Source: Porphyromonadaceae bacterium (lineage in GTDB: Bacteria > Bacteroidota > Bacteroidia > Bacteroidales > CAMTPD01). Taken from it: DNA of 9,065 bases. The notes under the pieces are model-generated. The model saw nothing but the letters and a program-made list of their open reading frames with translations, did no database searches and had not been told where the DNA came from. Each line of letters begins with the position of its first letter. Within the stretch, counting starts at the first letter, position 1. Of this stretch, positions 1 to 6,018 are shown in pieces. The DNA lies in the NCBI GenBank assembly GCA_003447595.1, contig DLYT01000037.1:6294-15358 (forward strand). Direction: 5' to 3'. The position numbers were made by a program, and so were the translations under genes.

Positions 1-1025
1 TCGGTGCTTACAAGGGCTTTACCCATCATAGGTCCGCCACCGATGATTTTACCGGTATTGGCCGGAAGGCCGCCTGCTGCTTCGATCAGATTGGTGATTG
101 GGGTACCTACACGTACGAGTAAGTTGCAAGGGTTAGTTAATGCTTTACCGGTTACGGTAACGACACGCTCAAACAATGGTTTGTTCTTTTGTACGGCTTC
201 GTATACGGCAAAGGCGGTACCTACGTTTTGTACTACGGCTCCTACGGCAATAGGTAGTCCGCCGCTTGGTACTTGCTTGCTTGTAACGGCGTCGATCAAT
301 TGTTTTTCACCTCCTTGTGGGTATTGCACTTTCAATGGCATGATTTCGATGCCCGGATATTGTGATGCAAGTGCCGAAAGGTGTTTGATTGCGTCGGGTT
401 TGTTATTTTCTACTCCGATTACGGCTTTGGTTACGTTGATGGCTTTCATCAAGAGAGAGGTTCCTACCATGATTTCGTCGCCTTTTTCCATCATCAACTG
501 ATGGTCGGAGGTTAGGTAGGGTTCGCACTCTACGGCATTGATGATAAGGATCTCTGCTTTGGTGCCCGGAGGTGGGGTTAGTTTGATGTGGGTAGGGAAG
601 GTTGCTCCTCCTAGTCCTACGATACCGGCTTGGGCAATCTTGTCTACGATTTCTTTTGCCTGGTAGTCTGTGTTTTTATTGAGTGTGGCCGAACGGTCGA
701 TGGTTTCTTCCCATTCGTCGCCTTCTACGTCGATGATAATGGCCGGGCGTTTGTATCCGCTGGCATCAAGCACGTCGTCGATCTTGTTTACTTTGCCGGA
801 TACGGAAGAGTGGATGTTGGCCGAAACAAAACCGCCTGCTTTAGCGATCATGGTGCCTACTTTTACTTCGTCGCCTTTTTTTACAATAGCCTGCGCCGGA
901 GCTCCGATGTGTTGTGATAAGGGTATGATCACTTGCTTTGGTAGCTCGAGCGGAGTTATCTTTTTGCCTGCAGACAGTTTATTTTCGGGCGGGTGAATAC
1001 CCCCGATACGAAATGTCCTTAACAT
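1..1025 (-). CDS. rnfC: Electron transport complex subunit RnfC (partial, C-terminus beyond left edge)
   Basis: RnfC is the peripheral NADH- and FMN-binding subunit of the Rnf complex, which exchanges electrons between ferredoxin and NAD(H) at the inner membrane while pumping ions. The ATG at 1023-1025 opens a frame that stays clear to the edge, giving 341 complete residues. The N-terminus (MLRTFRIGGIHPPENK) is typical of the family and is followed by a lipoyl-like region to about residue 100. The NuoF-like glycine loop GLGGATFPTH lies at 137-146, and INAVECEPYLTSD follows at 162-174. IGVENNK at 203-209 and the QYPQGGEKQL stretch near 234-243 are also RnfC hallmarks. The two C-terminal CxxCxxC iron-sulfur motifs expected in the family, usually about 440 residues or longer, would lie outside the window. 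The gene begins 13 bp after rnfB and is surely co-transcribed with it. Nothing in the visible part suggests damage. Confidence 0.96.
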   Translation of the reverse strand, partial: MLRTFRIGGIHPPENKLSAGKKITPLELPKQVIIPLSQHIGAPAQAIVKKGDEVKVGTMIAKAGGFVSANIHSSVSGKVNKIDDVLDASGYKRPAIIIDVEGDEWEETIDRSATLNKNTDYQAKEIVDKIAQAGIVGLGGATFPTHIKLTPPPGTKAEILIINAVECEPYLTSDHQLMMEKGDEIMVGTSLLMKAINVTKAVIGVENNKPDAIKHLSALASQYPGIEIMPLKVQYPQGGEKQLIDAVTSKQVPSGGLPIAVGAVVQNVGTAFAVYEAVQKNKPLFERVVTVTGKALTNPCNLLVRVGTPITNLIEAAGGLPANTGKIIGGGPMMGKALVST

Positions 1026-1038
1026 AGTATCTTGAGTT

Positions 1039-1884
1039 TTAATTATTAGCTTCTGTTTGTTCTACTTTTTTCTTTGGAGGGAAGTTCAACTCATGGATGG
1101 CATGAGTAGGACATACGTCGACGCATTTTCTGCACAAGCGACATTTGTCGTAGTCGATGTATGCAAGGTTGTTGGCGATGGTGATGGCTTCGAAAGGACA
1201 TTCCTTGAAGCATTTTGAACAACCGATGCAGGCTGCATCACATGCTTTCTTCGCTACTCCGCCTTTGTCTTTGTTGACGCAGCTTACAAATACGCGACGT
1301 GACTTAGGACCTTTTTTACGTAGCTCGATGATGGCTTTCGGACATGCTTTTACGCAGGCACCACATGAGGTACATTTGTCTTCGTCTACTTCGGGTAGTT
1401 GTGTTTCGGGGTTGATGTAGATGGCATCGAACGTACATGCTTTTACGCAGTCGCCAAAGCCATGACAGCCATACGAACAGCCGGTTTCACCTCCGTATAG
1501 TGAGGATGCTACCGCACAACTTTTTGCTCCGTCAAATTGGTTGGTGTGCTTTCTGTTTTCACAGCTTCCGTTACATCTTACTACGGCGATCATGGGAGCT
1601 GATGCTGCCGCTTCTCTGCCAAGAATAGATGCTACTTGTGTCATTGTTTCGTTTCCGCCTACAGGGCAGAAGAGTCCGTCCAATGAGTCTGATTTAACAC
1701 ATGCAGCGGCAAAACCACTACAACCGGGATAACCACATCCTCCGCAGTTGGCCGCAGGAAGAATCTCTTGTACTTGAGCAATTCGAGGGTCTTCGTATAC
1801 CTCGAATTTTTTAGAAGCCGCGTAGAGGACTACAGCCCCTATCGCTCCTATTGCACCTAATGAAATAACAGCTATAAGAATCAT
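1039..1884 (-). CDS. rnfB: Electron transport complex subunit RnfB, polyferredoxin
   Basis: RnfB carries electrons between soluble ferredoxin and the rest of the Rnf complex. The 281-residue protein starts with one membrane helix (about residues 2-24, rich in Ile, Ala and Gly) that anchors it to the inner membrane. Next comes the family's single-cluster domain with C47, C50, C55 and C73 (CGGCGYPGC core). The rest is a polyferredoxin. C136, C140, C146 and C150 form the first, variant motif. Three standard CxxCxxCxxxC motifs follow, at C171-C181, C219-C229 and C248-C258. This suggests about five 4Fe-4S clusters in all, more than the three of the short gammaproteobacterial form and like the longer RnfB of anaerobes. 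The tail is basic and then acidic, without a motif. The gene lies 7 bp after rseC and 13 bp before rnfC. The ATG start is favoured because the membrane helix begins at once. Confidence 0.97.
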   Translation of the reverse strand: MILIAVISLGAIGAIGAVVLYAASKKFEVYEDPRIAQVQEILPAANCGGCGYPGCSGFAAACVKSDSLDGLFCPVGGNETMTQVASILGREAAASAPMIAVVRCNGSCENRKHTNQFDGAKSCAVASSLYGGETGCSYGCHGFGDCVKACTFDAIYINPETQLPEVDEDKCTSCGACVKACPKAIIELRKKGPKSRRVFVSCVNKDKGGVAKKACDAACIGCSKCFKECPFEAITIANNLAYIDYDKCRLCRKCVDVCPTHAIHELNFPPKKKVEQTEANN

Positions 1885-1891
1885 AATATCA

Positions 1892-2311
1892 TTATTGATT
1901 TTGCTTTCTTATTTTGAATGTGAATCTCTTCTTTAGTTTGTTGCGGAAGAGATAGAGTACGCAATAATAGGGTATGAGTGTAGCAAGTGCCAGTAGTGCT
2001 GCCCAGGTGTCGCCCAGGCCGGCTGCCGCGACTCCGAAGAGGGTGGCTAGGATGAGTACGATGGGCAGTGCGTATGCTAACAGCGATGCTGCAAGTCCGG
2101 CTGATGCTTCGCCAATAACCGTGACTGTTTCTCCTACTTCGAAATGCTTGGAAGTGTCAACAATGGTGAGGTAATGATCCTTCTTGTCGGACGACGAGCA
2201 TACTGATTTGGCATGACAATCGGAACAGGCCGATTGTTGACAGATTTTTACTTTAATTATGTCACCGTCAATATGCGTGATAGTGCCGGTTTGAACGATT
2301 GATTGTGCCAT
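1892..2311 (-). CDS. rseC: RseC/MucC-family membrane protein heading the rnf operon
   Basis: A 139-residue inner-membrane protein of the RseC/MucC family. The N-terminal half has the family's small beta-rich region with a cysteine cluster, C24, C29, C32 and C38 (core CSDCHAKSVC). Two hydrophobic helices at about 72-94 and 101-121 follow, and the tail is basic. In E. coli, RseC helps the Rnf-like Rsx complex keep SoxR reduced; in this phylum the gene commonly sits at the head of the rnf operon. Here a role in Rnf assembly or redox maintenance is an inference from position, and the SoxR label should not be carried over. An in-frame TTG at 2332 would add seven residues (QYRDYR after the start). 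I chose the ATG because the protein then begins MAQSIVQTG, as family members do, and because the predicted transcript start near 2334 leaves no room for the TTG. The gene is first of the operon and rnfB follows after 7 bp. Confidence 0.9.
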   Translation of the reverse strand: MAQSIVQTGTITHIDGDIIKVKICQQSACSDCHAKSVCSSSDKKDHYLTIVDTSKHFEVGETVTVIGEASAGLAASLLAYALPIVLILATLFGVAAAGLGDTWAALLALATLIPYYCVLYLFRNKLKKRFTFKIRKQNQ

Positions 2312-2340
2312 TCTGTAATCTCTATATTGCAACTAGGCGG

Positions 2341-2370
2341 CAAAAGTAACCATTTGTTTGAGATTCGCAA
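2341..2370 (-). promoter_or_regulatory. Predicted Bacteroidota-type promoter of the rseC-rnfBC operon
   Basis: Read on the minus strand, TTG (2370-2368) is followed after 19 bp by TACTTTTG (2348-2341), an exact match to the TAnnTTTG -7 element used by the primary sigma factor of this phylum. Transcription would begin around 2334-2336, about 23 bases before the rseC ATG. The match and its placement are visible in the sequence; use in the cell is inferred. Confidence 0.75.
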
Positions 2371-2601
2371 CTCTGAGGCATATTGTTTTTAGACATACTT
2401 TCTAAATTCATTATGATCTTATTAAGGGGTTTATAGGGTATGATTCGGGCTTTGTGGGTTTATGTGGCTGATACGTAGTGTGGTAAAGGGTGGTAGGTCT
2501 TGGCTTTTAAGGCGTTGTTATTTAGATTTTAAACTTGTATTAGTATAAAATATTGAATTCATTACAATTTGCAAGGGTTGCTTTGTGTGGTTGTAAAAGA
2601 G
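2371..2601. other. Intergenic stretch without a gene, G-rich on the plus strand
   Basis: No open frame with coding character or recognisable RNA is present between the rnf promoter and the hairpin at 2602. The most obvious property is strand asymmetry: in 2411-2520 I count 38 G and only 8 C on the plus strand. Within it are four G-tracts at 2426-2429, 2436-2438, 2447-2449 and 2456-2458, separated by 6, 8 and 6 bases, and the octamer GGGTTTAT occurs twice (2427-2434 and 2456-2463). The rest, 2521-2600, is AT-rich. It may be spacer, decayed sequence or an upstream regulatory region for the rnf operon. Confidence 0.5.
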
Positions 2602-2647
2602 AAAAGGCTTCGAATGCAGGTGTTAATTTCTGCTTTCGAAGCCTTTT
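2602..2647 (-). terminator. Strong rho-independent terminator after the DUF3078 gene
   Basis: Arms of 13 bp, aaaaggcttcgaa (2602-2614) and ttcgaagcctttt (2635-2647), pair perfectly. A single T-T mismatch and four more pairs (GCAG 2616-2619 with CTGC 2630-2633) extend the stem to a 10-base loop. It lies 24 bp past the DUF3078 stop codon. On the minus strand the stem is followed by CTCTTTT. Because the arms end in A-runs and T-runs, the hairpin could also stop transcription from the other side. Confidence 0.88.
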
Positions 2648-2671
2648 TGTTGCTATGTGCTTGTGGTGATG

Positions 2672-4159
2672 TTACCACTTGTAGTTGAAACCGAAGCTTA
2701 GCAATTCGTTGATCTGAAGGTGTGTCTTGAAGTCTTCGTTCAACGGAACGCTGTCGTCGAATCGCATAAATAGATAAATCATGGTAGAGAAGTATCTACT
2801 GATCGACATGTTTAGTCTGTTTTCCCATTCTGCCTCGATCTTTTCATAGTTGGTAAAGTATGAGAAGCGGGTGTAGTAGGTGATGTTGCGATTGATGTTG
2901 TATGTAAAGTCTGCTCTGACCTTCGAACCGAGTTGTGTGAGGTGTCTGTCGCCCTCAGGGATACCGTGCTGGATCGGATTCACATTCTTATTACCAACGT
3001 ATTTGTATGATAATGCCAGAGGTGAAAGGTCGATTGTCAGATTGTGATTTCTACCTTTTACGGTAGATGATGATCCGCTGGTGTTGTATTTCATACCGAC
3101 ACCAAACTGTAGAATCATCGGTGATAGAAGCGCGGCCTTTAGGTCGTTTGTATTTTCAGCGTAGTTCTTAAAGATTACGGTATTGAAGTCCATATTGACG
3201 GTGTAATACCATTTGTTAAACGCTTTGTAACCTAAGTTACTATAGATACGGAACGCGTCTTCACCGATCTTAAACGAGCGTAGGGTGTCTTTTGGTGCAT
3301 TGAAGAAGCTGACTTTCCACTCCATCTCGTTGGTGAATTGAACCTTATCTTTGTTGTAGTCGTATTTGAATTGATTCAACGACAAAAGGTTGATGTTGCT
3401 ACTTCCTCCTTTATACCAGTTGGGCGAGATGTAGTTTTGTGAGAACTGCAAACTGCTGTTCATGCGTGATGTCCAATATCTGCGCTCGGGTATAAACTTG
3501 ACAGGTGCCGTTACTTGATCCAGATCGCTAGTGTTGTCTACCGTCAGGATTTCTTGAGGTTTCTTGCCTTCGATGATGATTGGTCTCACATAGTCTCCTC
3601 CTTTGGGGAAGAAGCTCTGTGCGTATTTGATGTCGTCTCGGTTGTTTTGTACAACGTAGTCGTAGGCTGAGTCTCTAAAGCGCTGTACGATGAGTTGCTC
3701 TTTAAATAATGTGTCCGTTTTGATCCACGAGGTTTGAGGGAACTCTTGTTCGTGATAGCGAACAGGTGCCCAGGTCATGGTGTCGGCAATGGATTTGCTT
3801 TTGAATACAAACGGTAAGAACAACGGATTTACAATTACGGTGTCTTGGAATGTGACGTATCTGTCGAATTCTTCCCAGGGTTCTAGCTTTTTGTTGATCC
3901 AGTATAATGCTTCTCTGGACATTTCTAGTTTTTGTTCCGGTATGAATCCTTCAATCGCAACTGCGGTTGGTGCTATTTGCGGTTTGTAGTTTAAGTTTTC
4001 TTGTTCGTGAACTTGCATGAGTGTGGGGATCTTTTCCAACTCAGGATATTGATCGGGTACACGCTCCTCATTAGCAGTAGTGTTTGTTTCTTGTGCAATC
4101 AGGTTGTAGCTAAATGAATTAGCAAAGATGAAAGCCAGTGTAACAAGTAGTACTCTCAT
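2672..4159 (-). CDS. DUF3078-type outer-membrane beta-barrel protein, function unknown
   Basis: A 495-residue secreted protein whose function I do not know. Residues 1-22 form a signal peptide (positively charged start, hydrophobic core LLVTLAFIFANSF, likely cut after LIA). Residues 23 to about 225 are a soluble, proline- and charge-containing region without a motif I recognise. From about 230 the protein alternates polar and aromatic residues in strand-like runs. It contains NWYKGG (247-252), the hallmark I associate with DUF3078 proteins of Bacteroidota, then further amphipathic strands, and it ends in SFGFNYKW. A final aromatic residue after a beta strand is the usual outer-membrane insertion signal. 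There is no TonB-plug or SusD-like feature. The gene is monocistronic: its own predicted promoter lies upstream and a strong terminator follows. It is divergent from pyrG, so the two may share control, but nothing shows a link in function. The DUF3078 assignment comes from memory of the family, not a search. Confidence 0.85.
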   Translation of the reverse strand: MRVLLVTLAFIFANSFSYNLIAQETNTTANEERVPDQYPELEKIPTLMQVHEQENLNYKPQIAPTAVAIEGFIPEQKLEMSREALYWINKKLEPWEEFDRYVTFQDTVIVNPLFLPFVFKSKSIADTMTWAPVRYHEQEFPQTSWIKTDTLFKEQLIVQRFRDSAYDYVVQNNRDDIKYAQSFFPKGGDYVRPIIIEGKKPQEILTVDNTSDLDQVTAPVKFIPERRYWTSRMNSSLQFSQNYISPNWYKGGSSNINLLSLNQFKYDYNKDKVQFTNEMEWKVSFFNAPKDTLRSFKIGEDAFRIYSNLGYKAFNKWYYTVNMDFNTVIFKNYAENTNDLKAALLSPMILQFGVGMKYNTSGSSSTVKGRNHNLTIDLSPLALSYKYVGNKNVNPIQHGIPEGDRHLTQLGSKVRADFTYNINRNITYYTRFSYFTNYEKIEAEWENRLNMSISRYFSTMIYLFMRFDDSVPLNEDFKTHLQINELLSFGFNYKW

Positions 4160-4192
4160 ATTTATGTAATTTGTTAGAGTTTTAACAGTTTG

Positions 4193-4222
4193 CGAATGTA
4201 ACTAAAATACAGATATTTTCAA
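4193..4222 (-). promoter_or_regulatory. Predicted promoter of the DUF3078 gene
   Basis: On the minus strand TTG (4222-4220) is followed after 19 bp by TACATTCG (4200-4193), one base off the TAnnTTTG consensus. The spacing equals that of the rnf promoter. The expected transcript start near 4186 gives a leader of about 27 bases before the ATG at 4159. Confidence 0.55.
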
Positions 4223-4318
4223 TCCTTTTTTTACAACATATAACATTGTTGCATTTATTTGATTTTTATGATCTTTTAGAAGCTCAAACTTTAAAAGCTT
4301 ACGAAAAATCAAACGACG

Positions 4319-4351
4319 TCTGGTGATAATGAATAAAAATATGTACCTTTG
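4319..4351 (+). promoter_or_regulatory. Predicted promoter of the pyrG-yidC operon
   Basis: TACCTTTG at 4344-4351 is an exact -7 element of the Bacteroidota type. A weak -33 candidate, TCTG at 4319-4322, lies 21 bp before it (consensus TTTG). Transcription would begin around 4356-4359, in the sequence CCCTTTTGGG (4352-4361), leaving a leader of roughly 45 bases before the GTG start. The -7 box is convincing, the -33 box is not. Confidence 0.65.
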
Positions 4352-4401
4352 CCCTTTTGGGAAACAGATAGTTTTGTTGATTAATTAAATATATTATTGT
4401 C

Positions 4402-6009
4402 GTGGCAGATACTAAGTATATCTTCGTTACAGGCGGTGTTATCTCTTCATTAGGTAAGGGTATTGTAGCCGCATCGTTGGGTAAGTTGCTTCAAGCCAGA
4501 GGTTATAAAGTAACTATTCAGAAGTATGATCCGTACATTAACATTGATCCGGGTACATTGAACCCGTATGAGCATGGTGAGTGTTATGTAACTGTAGACG
4601 GACATGAGGCTGACCTGGATCTTGGTCACTATGAGCGTTTCTTGAATGTGCCTACAACAAGAGCAAATAACATCACAACGGGACGTATTTATCAAAACGT
4701 AATTAATAAAGAGCGTCGCGGAGATTATTTGGGTAAAACTGTACAAGTGGTGCCTCATATTACTGACGAAATCAAACGTAATATGAAACTTCTTGGTCAA
4801 AAGAATCAATTTGATTTTGTGATCACTGAGATTGGTGGTACTATTGGTGACATCGAGTCGCTACCATTTATCGAAAGTGTGCGTCAACTTCGTTGGGAGT
4901 TGGGCAAAAACTGTCTGTGTGTTCACTTGACTTATGTTCCTTATATTGCTGCTGCTGGTGAGGTGAAAACAAAACCTACTCAGCACTCTGTAAAACAACT
5001 TCAGGAGTTGGGTATCCAACCGGATATTCTTGTATTACGTACTGAACGTGAATTGACTAAAGAACTTCTTCGCAAGGTTGCATTGTTTTGTAACGTGGAA
5101 GAAAGTGGCGTAGTACAATGTGTTGACGTTCCTACTATCTACGAAGTTCCTTTGGCGCTTCAAAAACAAAACCTAGATGCTTCTGTATTGAAGAAGATGG
5201 GTCTTGAAGTAGGTGAGACACCTGAAATGAAGCCTTGGAGAGAGTTCCTTAATAAGAAATATACAGCTACTGAGACTGTGAAAATCGGTCTTGTTGGTAA
5301 GTATGTGGAGCTTCCTGATGCTTACAAATCGATTAATGAATCGTTGTTGCAAACTGCAACACAACAAAATAAAAAGCTTGATCTTCACTTTATCCACTCT
5401 GAAAAGCTTACGGCTGACAACGCGGATGAAATGCTAGGTGGTATGGATGGTATCCTGATTGCTCCCGGTTTTGGTCAACGCGGTATCGAAGGTAAATTCG
5501 TTGCTTTGAAATATGCGCGCGAACACGATGTGCCTACTTTGGGTATTTGTCTTGGTATGCAGTGTATGGTGATCGAATTTGCTCGTAACGTACTTGGCTT
5601 TGAAGATGCAAACTCTACTGAGATGGAGCCGAATGCTAAATACAAAGTGATCGACATCATGGAAGACCAAAAGAACATTACCGATATGGGTGGTTCTATG
5701 CGTTTGGGCGAATATGATTGTACACTTGAAAAAGGTTCTTTGGCTGCTAAGGCTTACGGTAAAGAGAATATCCAAGAGCGTCACCGTCACCGTTTCGAAT
5801 TCAATAGCCAATATATTGATCAGTTCGAAGCTGCCGGTATGAAGTGTGTAGGTAAAAACCCTGAAACAGGTCTTGTTGAGGTTGTTGAGATCCCTACGTT
5901 GAAATGGTTTATCGGTGTTCAGTTCCACCCTGAATACAATAGTACTGTACTTAATCCTAATCCGCTGTTTATGAGCTTTATCAAAGCAGCTACTGAAAAC
6001 AAGAAATAA
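4402..6009 (+). CDS. pyrG: CTP synthase (glutamine hydrolysing)
   Basis: PyrG makes CTP from UTP, ATP and ammonia taken from glutamine, the last step of de novo pyrimidine nucleotide synthesis, in the cytoplasm. At 535 residues it is of normal family length. The N-terminal synthetase domain (about 1-270) shows the P-loop-like GGVISSLGKG (11-20), QKYDPYINIDPG (40-51), the metal site region around D73, and TEIGGTIGDIES (142-153) with E143. The C-terminal class I glutamine amidotransferase domain (about 293-530) shows the oxyanion segment APGFGQRG (354-361) and the nucleophile C383 in GICLGMQ. H509 and E511, in QFHPEY, complete the triad. All key residues are present. The start is GTG at 4402; the N-terminus MADTKYIFVTGGV is what the family expects. 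Codons are biased to CGT, CTT and GGT, consistent with high expression. yidC follows after 9 bp. Confidence 0.98.
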   Translation: MADTKYIFVTGGVISSLGKGIVAASLGKLLQARGYKVTIQKYDPYINIDPGTLNPYEHGECYVTVDGHEADLDLGHYERFLNVPTTRANNITTGRIYQNVINKERRGDYLGKTVQVVPHITDEIKRNMKLLGQKNQFDFVITEIGGTIGDIESLPFIESVRQLRWELGKNCLCVHLTYVPYIAAAGEVKTKPTQHSVKQLQELGIQPDILVLRTERELTKELLRKVALFCNVEESGVVQCVDVPTIYEVPLALQKQNLDASVLKKMGLEVGETPEMKPWREFLNKKYTATETVKIGLVGKYVELPDAYKSINESLLQTATQQNKKLDLHFIHSEKLTADNADEMLGGMDGILIAPGFGQRGIEGKFVALKYAREHDVPTLGICLGMQCMVIEFARNVLGFEDANSTEMEPNAKYKVIDIMEDQKNITDMGGSMRLGEYDCTLEKGSLAAKAYGKENIQERHRHRFEFNSQYIDQFEAAGMKCVGKNPETGLVEVVEIPTLKWFIGVQFHPEYNSTVLNPNPLFMSFIKAATENKK

Positions 6010-6018
6010 TAATTTACA

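Noticed and set aside
4..501. Plus-strand frame of 165 codons opposite rnfC
   Set aside because: The minus strand encodes clear RnfC motifs throughout; the plus frame is a by-product of its codon pattern.
2322..2411. A 29-codon minus-strand frame (MNLESMSKNN...) ending 10 bases before the rseC ATG, like a leader peptide
   Set aside because: The predicted rnf promoter lies inside it, so it would not be transcribed from that promoter. It shows no coding character or regulatory codon run.
2535..2647. Possible small RNA on the plus strand ending at the hairpin
   Set aside because: The only -7-like sequence (TACAATTTG, 2563-2571) has one base too many and no -33 element at a fitting distance.
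4273..4300. Inverted repeats CTTTTA/TAAAAG and AAGCT/AGCTT between the divergent promoters
   Set aside because: They overlap each other in competing pairings and lie in AT-rich DNA where such symmetry is common; not enough to call an operator.
5434..5928. Long minus-strand frame of 164 codons opposite pyrG
   Set aside because: It is a shadow of pyrG: the plus-strand frame encodes the complete amidotransferase domain and the minus-strand product resembles nothing.
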